In this document: positions 54,596-61,372 of the stretch, in pieces
Layout: every line of letters begins with the position of its first letter
How positions within the stretch are numbered: the first letter of the stretch is position 1
DNA from: Helicobacter mesocricetorum
GTDB lineage: Bacteria > Campylobacterota > Campylobacteria > Campylobacterales > Helicobacteraceae
Direction of reading: 5' to 3'
DNA: 61,372 nt
Assembly: GCF_900198605.1 (NCBI RefSeq)
Contig: NZ_FZPJ01000028.1
Span: 1 to 61,372, forward strand
Program-made: the position numbers and the translations under genes
The notes under the pieces: generated by a model
Told to the model about the DNA's origin: nothing
Databases searched by the model: none
What the model saw: only the letters and a program-made list of their open reading frames with translations

Positions 54596-57500
54596 TTAAT
54601 AAAATTTTCTCATTTTATCATCAAGGGGTGCTAAAAGCTTATAAAATGCAGGTACAATAAGTAAGCTTAAAAACATAGAAAGGGATAGCCCACCAATCAT
54701 AGCAATTCCCATAGGAGACTTTATCGCACTTCCTGCTCCTGCTGCTAAAGCAAGGGGCAACATTCCAAATATCATCGCAAAAGTCGTCATCAAAATAGGG
54801 CGCAAACGCAATTCTCCCGCCTGTAAAATAGAATCTTCTAATGCGATTTTTTCTGCCCTTTTTTGGTTAGCCACATCAATAATTAAAGTCGCATTTTTCC
54901 CTACCAATCCCATTAAAAGCAATAATCCCATAATGCTAAAAAGACTTAAAGGTTCTTGACTTAAAAATAATGCCAAAAACGCTCCCGTAAAACTTAGAGG
55001 CAAAGTAACCATAACAATAAAAGGTTGCAATAAAGATTCATACAAAGCTGCTAAGATAAAATAAATGAGGATAAAAGCGGTTAAACTTGCGATAATAAAA
55101 GCAGAGTTTGTTTCTTTTAGATATTTGGCATAACCTTCAATTTTATAATTTACACCCTTGCCCAACCACTCTTTCTTTTGCTCTTCAATAGCCTTTGTTG
55201 CCTCCCCTAAACTAATGTTATCACTTAAATTAGCATAAACCATCACACTTCTTTGCCTATCATAATGCTTAATAGAAGTAACACCGCTAGTTTCTTCTAT
55301 CTCCACTAAACCATTCAAAAATACATTTTCACCCCTAGCATTACGCAAACTCAAAGTCTGTAAATCTAAAATCTGATTTTTTTGCGGAGAAAGCAAAACA
55401 ATAGCATATTCCTTTCCATTTTCTCTATAATAAGAAATGCTTTGAGTTCCGCTAAAAGCACTATTAAAAGCAAGGGCTATTTCTTTTGCGCTAAACCCAT
55501 ATTCACTCGCTATTGCACGATTAATAGAGATTTTATATTCGGGTGTTTTATCCTTAATATCCGTATGTATATCACGAAACTTTCCGCTAGAGCGCATAAA
55601 CTCCAAAAGCTTTTCTAAACTCTCCTTAAGCTTTTCATCATCTAAAGAATACATTGCCATTTGAAAGGGTGAATCATCTTCTCCTAAGCTAATTTGAGGG
55701 ATTTCAATCAAGGCAATCTCTAAATTAAACTTTTCAGAAAAGGCTTTATAAGAATCCCTTAGCGATTCTAGGATTTGCTTTTGCGTTCTCTCTCTTTTGT
55801 TATAGGGCAGTAAGCGCACATAAATCTTTGCTTCATAGACCTTTTTCTCTGCGGTAAAGCCGATATTTAAAAGGCTATATTCGACTTCTTCCATATTTTC
55901 TAAAAACTCTTGAATCTCTAAAGTTTGCCTTTGCATCTCCTCCATAGAAATTCCCGGTTTTGCAAGAATTTTTATATCAAATTCCGCCTTATCTTCTGAA
56001 GGCAAAAACTCTACTCCAAGCCTTGTAATTAAAAACAAAGAAATCAAAAAAAGACCAAAAATAACAAAAATAACAAAAATATATCGCGCTAAAACCCATT
56101 TTAAAAGACGCACATACAGAGATTCCAGAGCTTTAAAATATTTTTCGCTTTTGTAATAAAAAAGACTCCTTTTAGAATTAGCAATTCTAGCACTAAGCAT
56201 AGGGATAAAAGTAATCACAATACAATAAGAAATAAGAATAGCCGCTACTAGCGTAACACTAAAAGAAGTAAAAAACCTTCCTACTACACCACTCATATTA
56301 GCAATAGGAAAAAACACCGCTAAGAGCATTGCAGAAATAGCAATCAAGGCAAAGCTAATTTCTTTTACCCCCTGATAGGCTGCCTCTGTCTTTGATAACC
56401 CAAGTTCTAACTTTTTATAAATGTTTTCAATAACCACAATAGCATCATCAATAATAATCCCAATGGCTAAAGTAAGCGCAATCATCGTAGCCAAATTTAA
56501 AGTCATTCCAAAAAACTGCATACAAGCAAGAGTTCCTAGAATTGAAGCAGGAATGCTAAGGCTTGAAATGAAAGTAATTCTTTCATTCCTTAAAAAGAAA
56601 AAAACAATAAAAACAGCCAAAAATGCGCCCAAGATTAAATCAAATTCCACAGCATTAATGCTATCTTGAATGTAATTAGTAGTATCCCGCACAATTCTTA
56701 TAGAATACTCTGCATTAAGCTCTTGCAAAAAGGGCAATAATTCTTGCACTGCCTTAGCAATTTCTATCTCATTAGCTCCCGTGATTTTTTGAATCTCTAA
56801 TAAAATCCCGGGATAACTACCACCTTTTATGCCAAGTGAAGAAAAACTTCTAGCCTCTTGTGTAAAATCTGTAATCCTAGCAATATCCCTAAGCTTAATA
56901 TTATTAGCAATAACAATATCTCCTAGCTCCTCTACACTCTGTGCATCGGCTTTTGTTAAAAGCCTCCATTCTCTTTGCTTATCAACAAGCCTCCCCCCAT
57001 CAATCTCAATATTTTGCGCAGAAACTCCACGGGCAATATCGCCAAAAGAGAGATTATATTTATTTAAAGCACCCAAATCAGGATAGATTCTAATCTCCCG
57101 CTCTAAAAATCCCACAAGATTAACTTTTCCAACCCCCTTAATGCGTTGCAAAAGAGGCTTGATATTTATATTAATATGATTATGAAAGGCTAAAGTTTCT
57201 TGCATATTCCTAAGCGACTCTTTAGGGGAAATAAACAAAGAAATAATAGGAGAGCCAATATTAACTTTCTCCACGATAGGAGATTTTACTTCACTCCCAA
57301 AACTTAGCCCAAAAACCTTATCACGCACATCATTCGCTGCTACTTCAATAGGCTTCTCTAGCTCAAACTCCGCAACGACAATACTCACATTATCCGCACT
57401 CAAAGAGGTAATTTTCTTAAGCGATTCTATACCACTAATAGCCTCTTCAATCTTATCCGTTACCTTGCCCTCAATAATAGCTGGATTAGCCCCGGGATAA

Positions 57501-57643
57501 AAAGTTGTAATCGTAATGATGGGGACATCTACATTAGGATAGAGCGAAACACTAATATTTCTTAAGGCATTCACCCCAAAGAATACCAAAGCCAAAACAA
57601 ACATCAAAGTAGTAATAGGTCTAGCAATAGCGATTTTAGACAT
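54596..57643 (-). CDS. hefC: RND efflux pump inner-membrane subunit (HefC-type)
   Basis: This 1015-residue RND transporter has the usual twelve helices and two large periplasmic loops. Proton-relay residues sit in IGIIIDDAIVVIEN. The N-terminus (IARPITTLMFVLALVFFGV) and the LMGLVGKNATLIIDVAN region of the second half are typical of AcrB/HefC. It exports drugs or bile-salt-like compounds. It lies 2 bases after the adaptor and is last in a hefA-hefB-hefC order, as in H. pylori. Confidence 0.92.
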   Translation of the reverse strand: MSKIAIARPITTLMFVLALVFFGVNALRNISVSLYPNVDVPIITITTFYPGANPAIIEGKVTDKIEEAISGIESLKKITSLSADNVSIVVAEFELEKPIEVAANDVRDKVFGLSFGSEVKSPIVEKVNIGSPIISLFISPKESLRNMQETLAFHNHININIKPLLQRIKGVGKVNLVGFLEREIRIYPDLGALNKYNLSFGDIARGVSAQNIEIDGGRLVDKQREWRLLTKADAQSVEELGDIVIANNIKLRDIARITDFTQEARSFSSLGIKGGSYPGILLEIQKITGANEIEIAKAVQELLPFLQELNAEYSIRIVRDTTNYIQDSINAVEFDLILGAFLAVFIVFFFLRNERITFISSLSIPASILGTLACMQFFGMTLNLATMIALTLAIGIIIDDAIVVIENIYKKLELGLSKTEAAYQGVKEISFALIAISAMLLAVFFPIANMSGVVGRFFTSFSVTLVAAILISYCIVITFIPMLSARIANSKRSLFYYKSEKYFKALESLYVRLLKWVLARYIFVIFVIFGLFLISLFLITRLGVEFLPSEDKAEFDIKILAKPGISMEEMQRQTLEIQEFLENMEEVEYSLLNIGFTAEKKVYEAKIYVRLLPYNKRERTQKQILESLRDSYKAFSEKFNLEIALIEIPQISLGEDDSPFQMAMYSLDDEKLKESLEKLLEFMRSSGKFRDIHTDIKDKTPEYKISINRAIASEYGFSAKEIALAFNSAFSGTQSISYYRENGKEYAIVLLSPQKNQILDLQTLSLRNARGENVFLNGLVEIEETSGVTSIKHYDRQRSVMVYANLSDNISLGEATKAIEEQKKEWLGKGVNYKIEGYAKYLKETNSAFIIASLTAFILIYFILAALYESLLQPFIVMVTLPLSFTGAFLALFLSQEPLSLFSIMGLLLLMGLVGKNATLIIDVANQKRAEKIALEDSILQAGELRLRPILMTTFAMIFGMLPLALAAGAGSAIKSPMGIAMIGGLSLSMFLSLLIVPAFYKLLAPLDDKMRKFY

Positions 57644-57645
57644 TC

Positions 57646-58395
57646 CTACTCCATAATATATCCATCGCCAAAAGTCCCTGAAGGAATCTCTAAATCCACG
57701 ATTAAAGCCTCTGCCATAGCTTTTTTAGTCTTACTATTAATGCTAGGATAGATTTTATTTAACACCAAAGGCACTCCTTGCTTCTCTCCATTAAGCGAAA
57801 TAATAAATCTATCCCCCACCTTGACTTCTTGAAAATACCTTGAATCAAACTCCAATATAGCCTTTTTTTCAAAAGTCTCTAAAGTTAATAAGGGAGAACC
57901 CCCTATAACCTCGCCAATTTCTACATTTTTTGCAATAATCACTCCACTAAAGGGGGCATAAAGCGTAGCATTATCTAGCAATTCCTTTTGTAAAGCATAA
58001 TTAGCTCGGGCTTTTTTGAGTTCAAAACCACTTGTGTAATACTCTGTTTTAATCTTTTCTAAAGTATTCTTATCCAATGCTACTTGGGATTTTTGATAAC
58101 GTTCATATTGATGCGTGATAAATTGGTATTTTTGCTCTATTGCCTCCATTGTAGCCTTAGCAATTTGTAGCTTCTGGTAAAGTTCTTTGGTTTTAAGTTG
58201 CAAAAGCTTATCCCCCTTCGCTACCTTATCCCCAACTTCTACAAAAATGGATTCTACAATCCCGCTACTTGCAAGGCTTAAAGTAGAAGTTTGAGAAGCT
58301 CTCACCACAAAGGTTACATAAATCTCCCGCTCTACACCCTCTTTGCCAACAAGAGGCAAAAGCCCAAACCATAAAATCATAAAAGCATACCGCAT
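57646..58395 (-). CDS. hefB: RND efflux membrane-fusion (adaptor) protein (HefB-type)
   Basis: This 249-residue periplasmic adaptor has an N-terminal signal (MRYAFMILWFGLLPLVG), a lipoyl half-motif GIVESIFVEVGDKVAKGDKL, a coiled hairpin, and a matching NATLYAPFSGVIIAKNVEIG half. It is short for the family but similar in size to H. pylori HefB. It bridges HefC and HefA. Confidence 0.9.
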   Translation of the reverse strand: MRYAFMILWFGLLPLVGKEGVEREIYVTFVVRASQTSTLSLASSGIVESIFVEVGDKVAKGDKLLQLKTKELYQKLQIAKATMEAIEQKYQFITHQYERYQKSQVALDKNTLEKIKTEYYTSGFELKKARANYALQKELLDNATLYAPFSGVIIAKNVEIGEVIGGSPLLTLETFEKKAILEFDSRYFQEVKVGDRFIISLNGEKQGVPLVLNKIYPSINSKTKKAMAEALIVDLEIPSGTFGDGYIME

Positions 58396-58403
58396 ACTAG
58401 ACC

Positions 58404-59651
58404 TTATAAATAATCACTCAATCTCTCCCCATTATGAAACAAAAATTCTGCCTTTTTAACCTCATATTCAAATTGCGATTCCTCATAAAAAGATTGCGCA
58501 TTTAATAATAAAGAAAGCGATTGGAGATATTGCGTATAATCAATAAGTTCTGCATTAAACTTTTCTTTAGCATAAGTATAAGCAATATTGGCAGAATCCA
58601 AACTAGACTTCGCCCACTTTATTTTTTCTTTAGCACTATTGAGGGCATTTTTGGCGATGATTTGCTCTCTTTTTTGGGAATCCCTTTGATAAAAATATTC
58701 AGAATTTGCCGCTAATGCTAAAAACTTAGAGGTTTCTCTTTGCCTAAAAGTCGCAAGAGTATCAAAAATAGTCATCGACACATTAATCCTAAAAACATTT
58801 TGGTATTTAGGCTCTTGCAAGGAGAAAGAAAAGGGGAGTGTGGGTATATTCCTACTACCATAATCAAAACTAGTATAACGATTAGAAAAGACAATCGTTG
58901 GGAGATAAGTATATTGCGAAGTTGTAGCCTCCATACTTTTGACTTCATAAAGCTTAGATTGCAAAGCAAAAGTATCGCTACTTTGTTTATAAGAATCAAT
59001 GCTCTTTAGTTGGGTATTAGGGTTTAAATCATTAACTTCTGCCCCGCTTAAAAGACTTAAACGCTCCTTATAAGCCTCCAAAGCAATATTGGCATTCTCT
59101 AATTGATAAGCATTTTGCGAAAATTGTGCCTTGATAGCCTCTAAAGTATCTTTGGAAGCAAGCTCTGAAGAAACTAGTATTTGGTATTTAGCAATACTCT
59201 CTTCTAGCTCCTTTTGTTGATACCTTAAGGCATTGATTTTAGATTCCATTGCTAAGGCTTGAAAATAAGTTTGGATAATTTTAAGGTGAAGTTGCTCTTG
59301 TATCGCTTGTGTTTGGAGTTTAGAAGATTGTATTTTATAATCAGTTACAGCAAACTTTCCCTCTCTTTTTAACCCATCAAAGAGCAACCAAGAACCCTCA
59401 AGATAGACACCATTAGTGTTTTTGGGGTAGAAAATATCTGGATTTTTAAACTCTGCATAAGCATAGCCTATCTCAACCTTTGGCAAATAACTTGCATAAA
59501 GAGCTTGTTTTTGGGATTGTAAAGCCTTTGTTTGGTATTCTTGTGCTTCCAAAAGAGAGTTTTGAGAGGATTGGTAAAGAAGCTCTTTTAAACTCTTAGC
59601 CTCTATGATTGTTAAACACAACAAAAGACAAAACCACACCCGAAACAACAA
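58404..59651 (-). CDS. hefA: TolC-like outer-membrane efflux protein (HefA-type)
   Basis: The protein has 415 residues with a signal peptide (VWFCLLLCLTIIEA) and the repeated TolC coiled-coil halves (for example SYLPKVEIGYAYAEF and YTYLPTIVFSNRYTSF). It forms the outer-membrane tunnel of the pump. The start codon is TTG at 59651, supported by GGGAG 6 bases upstream. It is first of the efflux operon and divergent from hemW. Confidence 0.9.
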   Translation of the reverse strand: MLFRVWFCLLLCLTIIEAKSLKELLYQSSQNSLLEAQEYQTKALQSQKQALYASYLPKVEIGYAYAEFKNPDIFYPKNTNGVYLEGSWLLFDGLKREGKFAVTDYKIQSSKLQTQAIQEQLHLKIIQTYFQALAMESKINALRYQQKELEESIAKYQILVSSELASKDTLEAIKAQFSQNAYQLENANIALEAYKERLSLLSGAEVNDLNPNTQLKSIDSYKQSSDTFALQSKLYEVKSMEATTSQYTYLPTIVFSNRYTSFDYGSRNIPTLPFSFSLQEPKYQNVFRINVSMTIFDTLATFRQRETSKFLALAANSEYFYQRDSQKREQIIAKNALNSAKEKIKWAKSSLDSANIAYTYAKEKFNAELIDYTQYLQSLSLLLNAQSFYEESQFEYEVKKAEFLFHNGERLSDYL

Positions 59652-59766
59652 ATTAAACTCCCAAATGTTTCTTAAATTATTACCAAAATTTACTTAAACT
59701 CTTAAACCATAAAGGGAGATTCAACAAAAACACATTAGCATACATTTATTGCTTTAAAGGTAGGCT

Positions 59767-60843
59767 ATGAAAGTTGCTTTATATCTACACATTCCTTTTT
59801 GTGATAGCAAATGTGGCTATTGTGCTTTTAACTCCACAACCCATCAAAATCATCTCAAAATCCCTTATATGGAAGCACTCCATAAACACTTGCTACACCA
59901 AATACAAGCCTTGCAAATCTCTAAATTCTCCTCTGTTTATATCGGTGGGGGGACTCCTAATGTGATAAATTCTAACTTTTATAAACCCATTTTTGATACC
60001 TTACAACCCTATCTCCCAAAAGATACCGAGATTAATACCGAAGCTAATCCCAACTCTCTAACCTTACAATGGCTTAGGGATTTAAAGGATTTTGGCATTA
60101 ATCGCCTAAGCTTGGGTGTGCAAAGCTTCTTTACCAAAAAACTACAATTCCTAGAGAGGATTCACCAAAGCGACTGCATCCCTAAAGCCTTTGATTTAAT
60201 CCAAAAAGCAGGGATAGAAAATGTAAGTTTGGATTTGATTTATGGCACTCCATTTTGCACAAAAGAAATTTTAGAGTTAGAATTAGCACAAGCCTCCCAA
60301 ATGCCAATCAATCATCTCTCGGCTTACCAATTAAGTATCGATGAGGGAAGTAGATTTTTTTTACAAAACAAACAAGAGAGAGAAGGAGAGTTTGAAGGAT
60401 TCCCTAGTATGGGACATTTTATCAAGTCGCATTTAGAATCTTATGGATTTTATCAATACGAAGTGAGTAATTATTCTAAAGGCTACCGCTCCAAACACAA
60501 TCTTAGTTATTGGGAGAGGAAGCCCTATTTAGGTATTGGTGCAGGTGCGGTTAGTTGCATTAACAACACAAGAAGTTACGCCCAAAAAGACTTAAAAGCC
60601 TATATCCAAACCTGCAAAGAAAACAAAGAAGAAAAAAGAGAAATTTTAAGCCCACAAGATATAGAGCTAGAAACTCTATTTTTAGGATTCCGCTCTTGTG
60701 TTGGGGTAGAGACAAAAAAAATCACCAATCAAACAAACCTAAAAATACTCCTAGAAGAAAACAAGGTTGAAAAAAGAGGGAATACAATCTATGCAAAAGA
60801 TTATTTTTTAAGTGATTCTTTGGTGCTCTTTTTACAAGATTAA
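59767..60843 (+). CDS. hemW: HemW-like radical SAM protein
   Basis: This 358-residue protein has the radical SAM cluster motif C-x3-C-x2-C in PFCDSKCGYCAFN (cysteines 12, 16, 19), followed by YIGGGTPNVI and LSLGVQSFF. It is short and resembles HemW, the haem chaperone, rather than oxygen-independent HemN, which is about 100 residues longer and has an extra cysteine in the motif. AAAGG precedes the ATG. Confidence 0.9.
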   Translation: MKVALYLHIPFCDSKCGYCAFNSTTHQNHLKIPYMEALHKHLLHQIQALQISKFSSVYIGGGTPNVINSNFYKPIFDTLQPYLPKDTEINTEANPNSLTLQWLRDLKDFGINRLSLGVQSFFTKKLQFLERIHQSDCIPKAFDLIQKAGIENVSLDLIYGTPFCTKEILELELAQASQMPINHLSAYQLSIDEGSRFFLQNKQEREGEFEGFPSMGHFIKSHLESYGFYQYEVSNYSKGYRSKHNLSYWERKPYLGIGAGAVSCINNTRSYAQKDLKAYIQTCKENKEEKREILSPQDIELETLFLGFRSCVGVETKKITNQTNLKILLEENKVEKRGNTIYAKDYFLSDSLVLFLQD

Positions 60844-61077
60844 CCCATATCTTTTGCACCCCAACTCCACACCTTCCTTATATGGCTTCACTTTATATAT
60901 TTCTACGCTTTATCTCCACTTCTTCTAAACAAAGCCATCTCTCCACACAATCCAATAACTTTTATTATCTCCAAACCAACCCTTTTTCTTTTATCCCTCT
61001 AGCCCACTATCACCTTAAACTCCTCTAAATTTTATGCTATAATCCCAAACAACAAATTCACACAAAAAGGAGTCCCA
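60844..61077 (+). other. Pyrimidine-rich gap between hemW and the poly-G ORF
   Basis: The plus strand is markedly rich in C and T from 60845 to 61030 with no ORF, hairpin or RNA gene that I can support. The last 45 bases hold the promoter and ribosome binding site of the following ORF. Confidence 0.5.
61035..61043 (+). promoter_or_regulatory. Extended -10 promoter of the poly-G ORF
   Basis: TGCTATAAT is a strong extended -10. It is followed by AAAAAGGAG and the ATG at 61078, so the G12-containing ORF is very likely transcribed and translated. Confidence 0.7.
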
Positions 61078-61353
61078 ATGCAACCAACTAACAATATAAT
61101 AAATATTAGGGGGGGGGGGGCAATAATGCCTTCTCTTGTAGCTACTCCACCAAGCCTATCTTCTGTAAAAATTGATTCTAATCTTTTAGAATCCACAATC
61201 CATACTCAAACTTTAGAAATAGATACTAAACTAGACTCTAATTTGTATTGTAAAGTAGATTCTAATTTACATACTAAACTGCATTTCTTTTCTTTCTTTT
61301 TCCCTTTCCCTTTCCAATCCTACTTTACCATACCCTTAAGATTAAAGCTTTAG
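61078..61353 (+). CDS. Probable phase-variable ORF with a G12 tract
   Basis: AAGGAG precedes an ATG at 61078, and the frame runs 91 codons to TAG at 61351-61353. Twelve G (61109-61120) encode RGGG after residue 10. With 11 or 13 G the frame would stop within a few or about 20 codons. Residues 30-70 carry a DSNL-containing degenerate repeat (KIDSNLLES, KLDSNLYCK, KVDSNLHTK). A second simple tract, CT-rich with TTTCCC units (61283-61315), follows. After it the current frame soon stops, but another frame stays open to the window edge. The full gene may continue to the right. Family unknown. Confidence 0.55.
   Translation: MQPTNNIINIRGGGAIMPSLVATPPSLSSVKIDSNLLESTIHTQTLEIDTKLDSNLYCKVDSNLHTKLHFFSFFFPFPFQSYFTIPLRLKL
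61109..61120 (+). repeat. Poly-G(12) tract
   Basis: Twelve consecutive G lie inside the first codons of the terminal ORF. Tracts of this length mutate at high frequency by slippage in Campylobacter and Helicobacter and switch surface-structure genes on and off. Confidence 0.95.
61283..61315 (+). repeat. CT-rich simple repeat (TTTC/TTTCCC units)
   Basis: This stretch holds only T and C, with CTTTC-like and TTTCCC units in tandem. It lies where the reading frame of the terminal ORF appears to fail, so slippage here could restore a longer product. Confidence 0.7.
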
Positions 61354-61372
61354 ATAGTTATTCCCAATACAT

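Overview
The window is about 61 kb of an AT-rich epsilonproteobacterial (Campylobacterota) chromosome, almost certainly Helicobacter. It carries flagellar genes (fliI, fliQ, flgG, flgF-type, a FlaC-like flagellin, fapA), a cbb3 oxidase operon (ccoNOQP plus the DUF4006 protein), NifS/NifU as the Fe-S assembly pair, a HefABC-type RND efflux set, and poly-G tracts of the kind used for phase variation. A PerR-type regulator, a malic enzyme and a PhoX phosphatase suggest an enterohepatic species rather than H. pylori. That placement is inference from gene content.

Positions 1-5500 form an accessory region. It holds the 3' end of a membrane protein at the edge, a DinJ-type antitoxin with a YoeB-type toxin, a 59-residue remnant of an HNH protein, and a decayed GmrSD-like (DUF262/DUF1524) nuclease. 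These are followed by a repeat-like intergenic stretch and a two-gene unit: a RhuM-family protein and an unrecognised protein with one hydrophobic segment. Degenerate sequence leads into the core chromosome at about 5.5 kb.

Positions 5500-33000 are mostly housekeeping. The order is an SRP RNA gene (found from its helix-8 motif), nifU, nifS, a 38-codon membrane ORF coupled to ileS, ileS, malic enzyme, dapF, the FlaC-like flagellin, accCB, dcd, a FUSC transporter, and tpiA-fliQ-murB. Next come the ribosome-maturation operon (ffh, rpsP, khpA, rimM, trmD, rplS), perR, two rod genes, a NifX-like protein, a DedA/YqaA protein, phoX, a MurF-like protein without an ATPase site, metG, a duplicated four-cysteine protein and fbp.

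Positions 33000-61372 hold rpe, then the cco operon with a tail of small membrane genes, including an unlisted 37-residue one. FapA, a hemerythrin protein with an extra cysteine-rich C-terminus, tgt, a COG3400/TrkA-like protein, fliI and gpsA follow. A tightly overlapping operon (tatC-queA-rsmG-two small genes-Crp-family regulator-NarX/PilJ-like sensor) comes next. The window ends with a beta-propeller plus alpha-solenoid protein ahead of ispG, the RND operon, hemW, and a short ORF containing a G12 tract that runs to the edge.

The most interesting signals are an 11-G tract in the Shine-Dalgarno position of the MurF-like gene, the RhuM/unknown pair, the propeller-solenoid protein, the NarX-like sensor lacking an output domain, the two tiny membrane ORFs, and the terminal simple-repeat ORF. 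No tRNA, rRNA or CRISPR array was seen.
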